Source: Cellulomonas hominis
GTDB lineage: Bacteria; Actinomycetota; Actinomycetes; Actinomycetales; Cellulomonadaceae
Direction: 5' to 3'
Assembly: GCF_014201095.1 (NCBI RefSeq)
Contig: NZ_JACHDN010000001.1
Location: 3,534,001-3,598,000 of the forward strand
DNA: 64,000 bases
The position numbers and the translations under genes were made by a program. Within the stretch, counting starts at the first letter, position 1. Each line of letters starts with the position of its first letter. Below the pieces are notes generated by a model that did no database searches, was not told the DNA's origin, and worked only from the letters and a program-made list of their open reading frames with translations. This document shows, piece by piece, positions 1-7,939 of the stretch.

Positions 1-1
1 T

Positions 2-814
2 GGGCAGAGGGTGACCCTCCGCGTGCCGAAGAAGGACTGGGACTCCCGCGTCCGCTACCAGGTCATGGCCCAGGTGGTGCGAGCCAAGTTCGAGGACGTG
101 ACCCTGCGCAACAGCCTCATCGCCACTCGCGACGCGCTGCTCATCGAGGGCACCGGCACTGCGCGCCGCGCCTGGCACGACCAAGCCTGGGGGCAGTGCT
201 ACTGCGACAAGCACCGAGCCTGGTGCGGTGGCAACGCCCTCGGCCTGGCACTCATGGCCGAGCGAGACCGGCTGCGCGGAGCGCACCGGCGCTGGACCCG
301 CGTAGCCGTCACGGGGCACCGCCCGCATCTGCTCGACGAGGGCCAGGCAGCCTTCGCCCGAGCGGAGCTCTCGCGCCTCGCGCTCAAGCTCAAGACCGCC
401 CACCACGCCAAGGTCGCCATCTCCGGGATGTCGACCGGGGCGGACGCGTGGTGGGCCGACACCGCGCTGGCGGCCGGGCTGGACCTGTGGGCCTACATCC
501 CGTTCTGGGGCCAGCCCGACCGGTGGGCCCCCGGTCAGGCGCAGCACTGGGAGGACCAGGTTGCCCGCGCGTCTCGGCGCCTGGTGCTGGGACAGGCCTC
601 GGACGTGGCGATGTACCACGAGCGCAACAACTTCATGCTCCGCGACGCCAACGCCTTGATCGCCGTCCACGACCCCGCCCACACCAGCGGCGGGACCGCC
701 TCCACCATCGCCAAGGCCCGCGCCGCCGGCCGGCCGCTGATCCTTGTCGACGTCGTCTCCCGCCGCACCACCATCGAGAACCCCGACGGCCCCGCCAGCG
801 TGGCCCGACCCTGA
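2..814 (+). CDS. NADAR-SLOG fusion protein (5' partial)
   Basis: The gene enters the window from the left and is open from base 2, so the N-terminus is missing; the GTG at 11 is only an internal codon. The first ~85 residues match a NADAR (YbiA-like) domain: [16 protein letters not shown], then [10 protein letters not shown], then [10 protein letters not shown] near residues 75-85. NADAR enzymes are N-glycosidases that act on ADP-ribose-linked or riboflavin-intermediate substrates. Residues ~100-250 look like a SLOG (DprA/YpsA-like) nucleotide-binding domain: [38 protein letters not shown]. The two domains in one chain suggest sensing and processing of a NAD-derived nucleotide; that is inference. 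The stop is 8 nt before thyA, with a GAGGAG ribosome site between them, so the pair is probably co-transcribed. Confidence 0.75.
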   Translation, partial: GQRVTLRVPKKDWDSRVRYQVMAQVVRAKFEDVTLRNSLIATRDALLIEGTGTARRAWHDQAWGQCYCDKHRAWCGGNALGLALMAERDRLRGAHRRWTRVAVTGHRPHLLDEGQAAFARAELSRLALKLKTAHHAKVAISGMSTGADAWWADTALAAGLDLWAYIPFWGQPDRWAPGQAQHWEDQVARASRRLVLGQASDVAMYHERNNFMLRDANALIAVHDPAHTSGGTASTIAKARAAGRPLILVDVVSRRTTIENPDGPASVARP

Positions 815-822
815 GGAGCGCC

Positions 823-1620
823 ATGCCCAGCGACCAGTACGGACGCCTTCTCGCGGACGTGCTCACCCACGGCGAGAGCCGAGGCGACCGAACCGGCACC
901 GGCACGATCGGGGTGTTCGGGCGGCAGATGCGGTTCGACCTCTCCGAAGGCTTCCCGCTCGTGACGACCAAGAAGGTCCACCTGCGCTCGATCATCGGCG
1001 AGCTGCTGTGGTTCCTGCGCGGGGACTCCAACGTCCGCTGGCTCCAGGAGCGCGGCATCAGCATCTGGGACGAGTGGGCCGACGAGAACGGCGACCTCGG
1101 CCCCGTGTACGGGGTGCAGTGGCGGTCCTGCCCGACGCCCGACGGCGGACACATCGACCAGATCGCCCGCGTCATGGACTCGCTGGCGACCAACCCGGAC
1201 TCGCGCCGGCACATCGTCTCGGCGTGGAACCCGGCCGAGGTCGACGACATGGCCCTGCCGCCGTGCCACGCGCTGTTCCAGTTCCACGTCCAGGACCGGC
1301 GCCTGTCGTGCCAGCTCTACCAGCGCTCGGCCGACCTGTTCCTCGGCGTGCCGTTCAACATCGCCTCCTACGCGCTGCTGACCCACATGGTCGCCCAGCA
1401 GCTCGACCTCGAGGTCGGGGACTTCGTCTGGACCGGCGGCGACGTCCACATCTACTCCAACCACGTCGAGCAGGTCCTCACCCAGCTGGCTCGCGAGCCG
1501 TACCCGTACCCGATGCTCAACCTGCGGCGCGCCCCGTCGCTGTTCGAGTACGAGATCGGCGACGTCGAGGTCGTCGGGTACCAGCACCACCCCGGCATCA
1601 AGGCCCCCATCGCGGTCTGA
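823..1620 (+). CDS. thyA: Thymidylate synthase ThyA
   Basis: This 265-aa protein has the length of classical ThyA (E. coli 264 aa). It methylates dUMP to dTMP with methylene-tetrahydrofolate. The catalytic cysteine lies in [10 protein letters not shown] (about residue 147). The substrate loop RTGTGT, the folate and dUMP contacts [17 protein letters not shown], and the C-terminal KAPIAV are all present, so the enzyme looks intact. The ATG at 823 follows GAGGAGCGCC, a good ribosome site. It lies directly behind the NADAR-SLOG gene and upstream of ligA. A dTMP enzyme on an accessory element fits phages and large plasmids that boost their own nucleotide supply. It may also be a second copy beside a chromosomal thyA or thyX; the window cannot tell. 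Confidence 0.95.
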   Translation: MPSDQYGRLLADVLTHGESRGDRTGTGTIGVFGRQMRFDLSEGFPLVTTKKVHLRSIIGELLWFLRGDSNVRWLQERGISIWDEWADENGDLGPVYGVQWRSCPTPDGGHIDQIARVMDSLATNPDSRRHIVSAWNPAEVDDMALPPCHALFQFHVQDRRLSCQLYQRSADLFLGVPFNIASYALLTHMVAQQLDLEVGDFVWTGGDVHIYSNHVEQVLTQLAREPYPYPMLNLRRAPSLFEYEIGDVEVVGYQHHPGIKAPIAV

Positions 1621-1880
1621 GCCCGCGCGCCTTCCCGTCAAGGTGTGGGGTCGTCGCGGTCATCCGGGACATCCAGTAGTGCCGGCCGCCCCGGTCAGAG
1701 TGGCGCCGCTCCGTACGTCAGGGTGGCACCGTCCTTCGTGGTTCCCGGTCGGCGCATGCGCCGTGCGGGCACGGCCGCACGGTAGGGGTGAGTCCGCCGC
1801 GTGAGCGTGGGAGCCCTGGTGGAAGATCGGCACAGCGGGCGCCCGCGCGGGGCGGCGCCGACGACCGGAACAGGGCTCCT

Positions 1881-1889
1881 GCCGCACAT
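1881..1889 (+). promoter_or_regulatory. Motif A (GCCGCACAT) before ligA
   Basis: TGCCGCACAT is followed by exactly 9 nt and then the ATG at 1899. There is no Shine-Dalgarno sequence. It belongs to a series of identical arrangements in the window (see findings). Confidence 0.6.
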
Positions 1890-1898
1890 ATGAACCCC

Positions 1899-3962
1899 AT
1901 GACGACCACCGACGCAGCAGCGATCGCCGCCGACTTCGCCCAGCTCAACCCCCTGGCCGAGCGGGAGGCCTACCTGGCCCTCGGCGAGAGCCTGCGCGCC
2001 GCCGCCAAGTCGTACTACGACGGCACCGAGCAGCTGATGTCCGACGCCGAGTACGACGCCGGGATCGCCGCGATCGAGGCGCGCGTCGCGCTCTCCCCCA
2101 CGGAGATCGACGACTACGAGGACCTGCTCACCTCGATCGCAGCCGGGCAGTCCAAGGGCGGCGACGTCACCCACCCCAGCCGGATGGGGTCGCTGGAGAA
2201 GGCCGACGGCCGCGAGGGTCTTCGTACGTTCGTCACCTCCGTCGCCGGCCCGCTCGCCATCGAACCGAAGCTGGACGGTCTGGCGATCCGCGCGCAGTAC
2301 GACGCCGAGGGTCGCCTGGTCCTGGTCGCCACGCGCGGGAACGGCACCACCGGGGAGGACATCACCCGTTCCGGCCTCAGCCTGCGCATCCAGGGGCTGC
2401 CCCGGCGGATCGACCCCACCTACGGTGTCCGTGAGGTCCGCGGCGAGGTGTACTGCGCCGACACCGACTTCCTGCGCGCCCAGACAGTACGCGCCTCGCT
2501 CGAGGGCGCGCCGTTCGTGAACTCCCGCAACGCTGCCGCCGGCATCCTGCGCAAGGGCGACAAGGCATACGCCGGCATCCTGTCGTTCGCCGCGTACGGC
2601 ACCGGCCTCACCCGGCCGCCGGCCTCGGGTCGCTACACCGACGCCATGCGGGTCGCCGCCGAGGCGGGCGTCGCCACCACCGCCGGCCTGCTCGACTTCC
2701 TGCACCCGGTCGCCTCCGGCACACGCGAGCTCGACGACGTGCTCGCCCAGGTCGACGCCCTCGACGAGCGCCGTGAGACCATCGGCTTCCCCATCGACGG
2801 CATCGTCATCAAGGCCGACGCGGCTGCTGACCGCAAGAGCCTCGGTGAGGGTGACCGCGCCCCGAAGTGGGCGCTGGCCTACAAGTACGCTGCCGAGACC
2901 GCCACCACCAAGGTCGTCGCCATCGAGACCGCGATCGGGCGCACCGGGCGCCTGGCGATCCGAGTCGAGGTCGAGCCAGTGTTCGTCGGCGGCACCACCA
3001 TCACCTTCGCCACCGGGCACAACGTCTCCTGGATGACCGAGCGGGACGTCCGTGTCGGCGACACCGTCACCATCAAGCGGGCCAACGACGTCATCCCGTA
3101 CATCGAGTCCGTCGACCTGGGCGCCCGGCCCACCGACTCGGCCCCGTGGGCGCCGCCGGAGACCGACCCGCTCGGCGAGCCGTGGGACAAGTCCACGCTG
3201 CTGTGGCGGTCGGTCTCGCCGGAGCTGTCCGTGCTCGGCCGCATCACCTACGCCGCCTCCCGGGACTGCCTCGACATCGAGGGGCTGGGCACGGAGATCG
3301 CCACGGCCCTGGTCGAGTCCGGCAAGGTCAACGACGTCGCCGACCTGTTCGCTCTGACCGTGGACGACCTGGCCGCCCTGACGCTGGCCGAGGGCCGCCA
3401 GGTGGGCCAGAAGGTCGCGGCCAAGATCGCCGCCGAGATCGAGACCGCCAAGGCGTCCCCGTGGAACCGGGTCATCACCGCCCTGGGCATCCGGATGACC
3501 GGCCGGACCGCCGGGCGCCGGCTCGCCGCCGCGTTCGCCACCATGGACGCGCTGCGTGGCGCGGGGGTCGCTGACATCGCCGCCGTGGACGGCTTCGGCG
3601 ACGTCAAGGCCGCCACGATCCGCGAGGGTCTGGACGACCTGGCGGCCCGCGGCGTGCTCGACCGGCTCGCTGCCGCCGGGGTCAACATGGGCGCCGAGCG
3701 CGCCCAGGGCGAGGCCGCGGGTCCGCTGGCCGGGATGACCGTGGTGGTCTCCGGGTCGGTGCCCGGGTACTCGCGCACCACCGTCGCAGAGGCGATCGAG
3801 GCCGCCGGGGGCAAGGCGTCCTCGTCGGTGTCGGCGGGCACCAGCATGCTGGTCTCGGACCCCTCCACCTCCTCCAAGTACGTCAAGGCGACCCAGCTCG
3901 GCGTGCGCATCCTCACCCCGGCGCAGTTCCTGGACCTGCTCGGCGGTGGGTCGGGTGCGTGA
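1899..3962 (+). CDS. ligA: NAD-dependent DNA ligase LigA, zinc-finger cysteines lost
   Basis: This 687-aa protein seals nicks using NAD+. Seen in order: a Ia-like N-terminus (SYYDGTEQLMSDAEYD), the adenylation lysine in EPKLDG with the TRGNGTTGED motif, an OB fold (GDTVTIKRANDVIPYI), helix-hairpin-helix repeats ending in VDGFGDVKAATI, and a C-terminal BRCT domain starting near GPLAGMTVVVSGSVPGYS. The four-cysteine zinc finger normally sits between the OB fold and DIEGLG. That stretch is present but its cysteines are replaced; the only Cys there is in RDCLDIEGLG. I chose ATG 1899 because it lies 9 nt after motif A; an in-frame ATG at 1890 touches the motif and would add MNP. The 3' end overlaps the next gene by 8 nt. 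The 278 nt before it show no gene. Confidence 0.92.
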   Translation: MTTTDAAAIAADFAQLNPLAEREAYLALGESLRAAAKSYYDGTEQLMSDAEYDAGIAAIEARVALSPTEIDDYEDLLTSIAAGQSKGGDVTHPSRMGSLEKADGREGLRTFVTSVAGPLAIEPKLDGLAIRAQYDAEGRLVLVATRGNGTTGEDITRSGLSLRIQGLPRRIDPTYGVREVRGEVYCADTDFLRAQTVRASLEGAPFVNSRNAAAGILRKGDKAYAGILSFAAYGTGLTRPPASGRYTDAMRVAAEAGVATTAGLLDFLHPVASGTRELDDVLAQVDALDERRETIGFPIDGIVIKADAAADRKSLGEGDRAPKWALAYKYAAETATTKVVAIETAIGRTGRLAIRVEVEPVFVGGTTITFATGHNVSWMTERDVRVGDTVTIKRANDVIPYIESVDLGARPTDSAPWAPPETDPLGEPWDKSTLLWRSVSPELSVLGRITYAASRDCLDIEGLGTEIATALVESGKVNDVADLFALTVDDLAALTLAEGRQVGQKVAAKIAAEIETAKASPWNRVITALGIRMTGRTAGRRLAAAFATMDALRGAGVADIAAVDGFGDVKAATIREGLDDLAARGVLDRLAAAGVNMGAERAQGEAAGPLAGMTVVVSGSVPGYSRTTVAEAIEAAGGKASSSVSAGTSMLVSDPSTSSKYVKATQLGVRILTPAQFLDLLGGGSGA

Positions 3963-4224
3963 GCTGACCGCGCGCCAGGTCGCCGCGCTGTTCGTGGTGT
4001 CGCAGCGGGCACCGGTCAGCGCCAAGGACGTCGCCGGCAGCCTGCTGGCCACCCAGGCCGCGGCACGGTCCCGGCTCGACGGCCTGTGCGGTCGCGGGCT
4101 GCTGGACCGCCAGTACACCGGGCTGCGCGTCGGGGAGCGCGTCGGGTACGTGCTGACCGCCGAGGGTGCCCGAGTGCTGAACTCTCTGGACCTGTCCGAG
4201 GACTACGAGCCGGGGGAGTCGTGA
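3955..4224 (+). CDS. Small winged-helix protein
   Basis: The 89-aa product (92 if the GTG at 3946 is used) reads like a MarR/PadR-type winged helix: a recognition region SAKDVAGSLLATQAAARSRL, a wing around LLDRQYTGLRVGERVGYVLT, and TAEGARVLNSL. It probably binds DNA or acts as a small dimeric regulator; the target is unknown. It overlaps the end of ligA by 8 nt and its TGA overlaps the next ATG by 1 nt, so ligA and the two small genes are translationally coupled. A role in controlling this operon is inference only. Confidence 0.6.
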   Translation: MRELTARQVAALFVVSQRAPVSAKDVAGSLLATQAAARSRLDGLCGRGLLDRQYTGLRVGERVGYVLTAEGARVLNSLDLSEDYEPGES

Positions 4225-4673
4225 TGGGCACCACCATCGCGACGCTGCCGTCCACCGTCGCTGCCGCGGTCCGGGCGGGCGCGGAGCACCGCCTGCGACC
4301 GGTCCCGCAGGCAGGGAGCAACCTGTCCGACTTCGAGTGCGGGTGCGGCCAGCAGTTCGTCGCCAACGCCCTGGTGCGCACCCCGCGCGGACTGCCGAGC
4401 CTGCCCGCGGTGCACACGGCCGAAGCCCTCGCGCTGGCGGTCGGCGGCGGCCAGCTCGGGACCGAGATGGTCGACCGGCATCAGGTCACCGCTCTGCTGC
4501 CGGACTGGACCGTGGTCCGCGACGCTGCCGGGACGATGGCCCGCCGTGTCCCCGGGTTCAGCAGGGTCCGGTGGCTCACCCAGGCCGGGTCCCTCCTCGA
4601 GACCGGCGACCTCGCCCTGCCGCTGTCGGTGCTGCACCGCCAGGACCCCGCGGTGAGCTACGGACCTGCCTGA
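4224..4673 (+). CDS. Hypothetical protein with CxC motif
   Basis: I do not recognise this 149-aa protein. It contains FECGCGQQF at about residues 37-45, a possible metal or redox pair, followed by a region rich in leucine and valine. Its ATG overlaps the previous stop. High-GC3 coding pattern continues in the same frame beyond the TGA at 4671 (RLTHRYPRRDGGATLVEVSPE, 4698-4760). The stop may therefore be a nonsense change or consensus error in a longer gene that ends near 4840 after a frameshift. Confidence 0.45.
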   Translation: MGTTIATLPSTVAAAVRAGAEHRLRPVPQAGSNLSDFECGCGQQFVANALVRTPRGLPSLPAVHTAEALALAVGGGQLGTEMVDRHQVTALLPDWTVVRDAAGTMARRVPGFSRVRWLTQAGSLLETGDLALPLSVLHRQDPAVSYGPA

Positions 4674-4844
4674 CCCTGCCGGGGGAGTCCCCACCAGCGG
4701 CTGACCCACCGGTACCCGCGGCGCGACGGCGGCGCCACCCTGGTGGAGGTGTCCCCGGAGTGTGGCACGCCGACAGCGCCGTGCTGCTCGACCTGGAGGA
4801 CCTGTCGGTGGCGAGCCTGAACGACGCCCGGCGCCCCGCCCGCT
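4674..4844 (+). pseudogene. Possible broken coding stretch
   Basis: No intact gene is seen here, yet codon use is gene-like in two frames in turn. One gives THRYPRRDGGATLVEVSPE up to about 4760. A shifted frame then gives VWHADSAVLLDLEDLSVASL from about 4760 to 4840. One inserted or lost base near 4758-4762 would join them. This could be a downstream part of the 4224 gene or a separate small gene; the call rests on codon pattern only. Confidence 0.3.
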
Positions 4845-4853
4845 GCCGCACAT
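4845..4853 (+). promoter_or_regulatory. Motif A before the 4863 gene
   Basis: TGCCGCACAT plus 9 nt leads exactly to the GTG at 4863. No Shine-Dalgarno is visible. Confidence 0.55.
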
Positions 4854-4862
4854 CTGCCAGGT

Positions 4863-5093
4863 GTGGACGACACCGACGAGAAGCCGCTGAGCCCGGACGA
4901 GCAGCGAGCGATCCGATCCCTGAGAGCCCTCGCCAAGCGGTGGCCTCGGACGCTCACGTTGGCTTCCAAGGGCGGCGAGCTGGTCGTGCTTCGCACCCGC
5001 GACCCCCGGTTCGACTCCGACCGCACCCTCGAGCGGCACCAGGCGATCACCACCGAGGTGCGCGGCATCCCGAACACCGGCGGCGACTGGTGA
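4863..5093 (+). CDS. Small hypothetical protein
   Basis: This 76-aa, charged, soluble protein is not recognised. It begins VDDTDEKPLSPDEQRAIRSL and contains KGGELVVLRTRD. The GTG start is fixed by motif A, 9 nt upstream. Its TGA overlaps the GTG of the next gene at 5090, so the two are coupled. Confidence 0.55.
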   Translation: MDDTDEKPLSPDEQRAIRSLRALAKRWPRTLTLASKGGELVVLRTRDPRFDSDRTLERHQAITTEVRGIPNTGGDW

Positions 5094-6173
5094 GCGCAGC
5101 GTCGACCGAGCGGGCCCTGCTCGCCGACCGGGCCGGCACCTACTGCCTGGACGAGCTCTACCAGGCCGTGCACGCCGCCGGCATCACCGGCCGCGACGGG
5201 CGGCGGCGACGTCATCCACGGCCGCACCGACACCCGCTGGAAGCGGCGCGTCCGCAACGCCCTGCAGGCCCTGAAGCGCGACGGTCGCGCCCACCGCGTC
5301 GGCCCGTCGGTGTGGGTGCTCGACGGCGACCCCGCCGCCCCGGCCGCCGCCGTCCTGGTCAGCCTGGACGGCGCGCACGGGCAGGTTGAGCTGCACCTGT
5401 CCGCCGCTGCCGACCTCCTCGCCCAGCTGGACGAACCGCCCGCCCTGATCTGCGTCGACCCGCCCTACGGCCTGGGCGTGGGCCGCGGCACCCGGCACGA
5501 CGTCGGGGCCCGCACCTACGGCCGCGACAACGGCCAGGTGGTGCCCGGGTACGTCGACGTCGACCCCGGCGCCTACCGGGAGTTCACCAGCCAGTGGGTG
5601 GACGCCGCGGCCCGCGCGCTCACCCCCGGTGGGTACCTGGCCGCCATCACCGGCCCGCAGCAGGCCGCCTGGGTGCAGGTCGCCGCCGAGGACGCCGGCC
5701 TGACCTACGTCAACTCCCTCGCCGTCGGGAGGGTGTTCGCGCTGCGGACCACCCGCCGGTTCGCCCACGCGCACTGGACCGTGACCATCATGTGCTCGGG
5801 GCCGTTGCGCTCCCCGGCACGCATCTTCACGCCGCCGCCGGACCTGCCGCGCGCCCGCTCCGGCGCCCACTACCCGCTGGACCTGTGGCCCATCGGAGAC
5901 GTCGGCCGCGCAGACGCTCGCCCCGGCCAGCCGCGCTACGCGAACAGCCTGCCGGTCCCGCTCGTCGACCGTGTCGTGGGCGCCCTTACCCGCCCCGCCA
6001 CACCTGCCCGCCGCGACTTGGTCTGCGACCCGTTCGTGGGGGGCGGCACCACCGCGCTCGTCGCGCTGCGGCGCGGATTGCGGTTCATCGGCGGCGACCT
6101 CAACCCGCGCGCGCTCGGCTTCACCGCCGCCCGCCTCAGCGCCGACCGCGCCCCCAGCGAGGCCGTCGCATGA
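5090..6173 (+). CDS. DNA methyltransferase with N-terminal winged helix, apparent frameshift
   Basis: The C-terminal part is a beta-class N4/N6 DNA methyltransferase. The catalytic DPPYGLG is at about 5458-5478, and the SAM-binding CDPFVGGGTT comes after it near 6026-6055. The uninterrupted methylase frame has its first start only at 5310. Upstream of that, the same frame reads RTDTRWKRRVRNALQALKRDGRAHRVG, a winged-helix wing. The matching start of that domain (ADRAGTYCLDELYQAVHAAG) lies in the frame opened by the GTG at 5090. One base gained or lost in the G/C run at about 5196-5208 would restore a single protein of about 360 aa. No restriction endonuclease is adjacent, so an orphan or protective methylase is likely. 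The stop overlaps the next gene by 4 nt. Confidence 0.7.
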
Positions 6174-6759
6174 GCGCACCCGGGCGCGGCGTGCCCGCCG
6201 GACCGATCCGGACGCACCTGCGCCGCCTGGTGCGCTGCGGCGCCACCGCCGCCTGGATCGCCCAGCAGTCCGGCGTCACCGAGCGCACCGTCCGGGCGGT
6301 GCTGACAGGCGAGCGGCTCAGCCTGTACCGCGGCACCGCGACCCTGCTGCTGGCCGTGCACGGTGACCCGCCACCCTCGGCGCGCCGCACCGAACCCGGC
6401 CCGACCATCGCCCAGGGGGACGAGCTGCTCGGGCGCCACTGGCCGCTGCAGACCATCACCCGGCTCGCCGGCCTCGGCCCTGGCACCCTGATGCCCTCCA
6501 ACCTGACCACCGGGGTCTCCGAGGCGACCGCCGCGGCCGTCGCCCGCGTGCACGCCGCCCTGGCCGGGCGTGACGGCCCCGGACCGCGGCCCTACCCGCA
6601 CCTGGTCGAACTGCTGGCAGGGCACTCCGACCGGGCGGTGGCCGCCGGTGCCGGGGTCGCCTCGGCCAGCGTGTGGCCGCCCGGCACGGGCAGCCGCTCA
6701 GCCGGCCGGTCGCGCTGGCCGTCAACTCCTGGCTGCACGAACGTGCCCTGGCCGCCTGA
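6170..6759 (+). CDS. Helix-turn-helix protein, apparent frameshift near 3' end
   Basis: The protein starts MSAPGRGVPAGPIRTHLRRL and has a helix-turn-helix at about residues 24-45 (ATAAWIAQQSGVTERTVRAV). A second helical repeat follows (LQTITRLAGLGPGTL), and a third near LVELLAGHSDRAVAAGAGVA. After about 6675 the initial frame becomes Pro/Ser/Trp-rich and would run on into the next gene. The alternative frame gives a sensible end (AARHGQPLSRPVALAVNSWL, then HERALAA and TGA at 6757). I therefore infer a one-base shift at about 6672-6680. It overlaps the methyltransferase stop by 4 nt (ATGA) and may regulate the operon. An automated caller could fuse it with the 6794 gene. Confidence 0.5.
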
Positions 6760-6775
6760 GCGCACCGCGCCGGGT

Positions 6776-6784
6776 GCCGCACAT
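6776..6784 (+). promoter_or_regulatory. Motif A before the 6794 gene
   Basis: TGCCGCACAT plus 9 nt leads to ATG 6794. Only 16 nt separate it from the inferred stop of the preceding gene. Confidence 0.55.
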
Positions 6785-6793
6785 CCACTGGGC

Positions 6794-7273
6794 ATGTCCT
6801 CCACGCCCACCCTCAGCCCCGGCGGCCTGGCCCTGGCCGCTGCCGAGCACGTCACCGCCCACCCCGGCACCAGCACCGCCGACCTGATCGGCGCGCTCGC
6901 CCCGTACACCGAGGTGCCCCACGTCCGGGTGCTCGAGGTCGTGCACCGGCACTCTCGCTCGCTCGGGTTCGGCCAGGGCAGCGACCTGCGCTGGTACGCC
7001 GCGCCGGACAGCGCCGAGATCGCCGCGGCGGTCCGCGCCGACGCGCCCGGCCCGATGGTGCAGCCCTACCTGGACGCCTGCCGCGAGTTGGAGGCCGTCG
7101 TGTCTGTCGGCCGCTCGACCCGCGTCCTGAACGCCCTCGGGCAAGCCCTGCTCGCGGACGCCGGCGTCGACCTGGACCGCTGCGGCCTGCAGCACGAACC
7201 GATCCTGGCCGACCAGCGGCAGCGGAACCTGGGGGTGGCCGGGCAGGCCGGCGCCGGTAGCGTGGCCCGGTGA
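6794..7273 (+). CDS. Hypothetical protein (159 aa)
   Basis: This protein is not recognised. The first half resembles a winged-helix fold (LAAAEHVTAHPGTSTADLIG, then VLEVVHRHSRSLGFGQG, then LRWYA). The second half is helical. The start is set by motif A 9 nt upstream rather than by a ribosome site. Its TGA overlaps the GTG of the acetyltransferase gene, so the two are coupled. Confidence 0.5.
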   Translation: MSSTPTLSPGGLALAAAEHVTAHPGTSTADLIGALAPYTEVPHVRVLEVVHRHSRSLGFGQGSDLRWYAAPDSAEIAAAVRADAPGPMVQPYLDACRELEAVVSVGRSTRVLNALGQALLADAGVDLDRCGLQHEPILADQRQRNLGVAGQAGAGSVAR

Positions 7274-7806
7274 CCCGAGCCGCCCGTCCCGACGTCGTCG
7301 TGCGTCCCGTCGGGGTCGCCGACGCCCAGGCCTGGGCCGCGTTCCTCGTAGCCGCGCAAGCGCACACGTACGGACCGCTCGCCCCGGAGGGGTTCGGGGA
7401 GCGGCGGCTCGCGGAGGTCGACGAGGCCGCCGAGGAGCTCACCCGCCTCCTCGCCGACCCGGCGGGGTGGCACGGTGTGCTCGCCGAACGGGGCGGGGTC
7501 GTCGTCGCGGTCGCGGCCGCCGGCCCGGCTCCGGCCCCGTGGGAGGAGGACCTCGGGCTGGTGCCGCCGCCCACCGACACCCAGCTCGACAAGATCTACA
7601 TCGACCCCACCGAGCACGGCACCGGCCTCGCGGACCGACTGCTGGCTGCCGTGCTGGCACCCGGGCCCGCGTACCTGTGGCTCATCGACGGCAACGAGCG
7701 CGCCGAGCGCTTCTACACCCGACGCGGGTTCGTGCCGCTCGACGAGCAGATCCCCGCCGGCGAGTCGTGGGGGAACATCCCGATGCACCGGATGGTGCGG
7801 GCCTGA
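7270..7806 (+). CDS. GNAT-family N-acetyltransferase
   Basis: The 178-aa product has the GNAT order of elements: an N-terminal VVVRPVGVADAQAWAAF strand-helix, a central KIYIDPTEHGTGLADRLL strand and acetyl-CoA loop (a variant of Q/RxxGxG/A), then LWLIDGNERAERFYTRRGFV, the typical C-terminal signature. It should transfer an acetyl group from acetyl-CoA to a small molecule or a protein N-terminus; the substrate cannot be told. It starts at a GTG inside the previous stop (GTGA). Confidence 0.85.
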   Translation: MTRAARPDVVVRPVGVADAQAWAAFLVAAQAHTYGPLAPEGFGERRLAEVDEAAEELTRLLADPAGWHGVLAERGGVVVAVAAAGPAPAPWEEDLGLVPPPTDTQLDKIYIDPTEHGTGLADRLLAAVLAPGPAYLWLIDGNERAERFYTRRGFVPLDEQIPAGESWGNIPMHRMVRA

Positions 7807-7921
7807 CCAGATTCCGGCGGCCAGGTCGAGAGGACGCTCGAGCGGCCAGATCGGGCCGGACAGCCCGCGGGTGAGGTCCAGCGGACCAGGTCGTCGCGCT
7901 GGGCCTCGGGGTGGCCGGCGT

Positions 7922-7930
7922 GCCGCACAT
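7922..7930 (+). promoter_or_regulatory. Motif A before the 7940 gene
   Basis: TGCCGCACAT ACGAACGGC leads to ATG 7940, with no Shine-Dalgarno. The preceding 115 nt are non-coding, so this copy could serve as a stand-alone promoter element. Confidence 0.65.
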
Positions 7931-7939
7931 ACGAACGGC

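Noticed and set aside
196..1620. 474-aa reading with an Arg/Pro-rich N-terminal half fused to ThyA
   Set aside because: The first 209 codons are an out-of-frame shadow of the NADAR-SLOG gene; ThyA starts at 823 with a ribosome site.
1695..4118. Long minus-strand open frame opposite ligA
   Set aside because: Gly/Asp/Val-rich shadow typical of high-GC antisense frames; no start signal and no domain.
5594..7273. Single fused protein from the HTH gene through the 6794 gene
   Set aside because: The junction (6680-6793) is Pro/Ser/Trp-rich, another frame gives a natural end at 6759, and motif A marks a new start at 6794.
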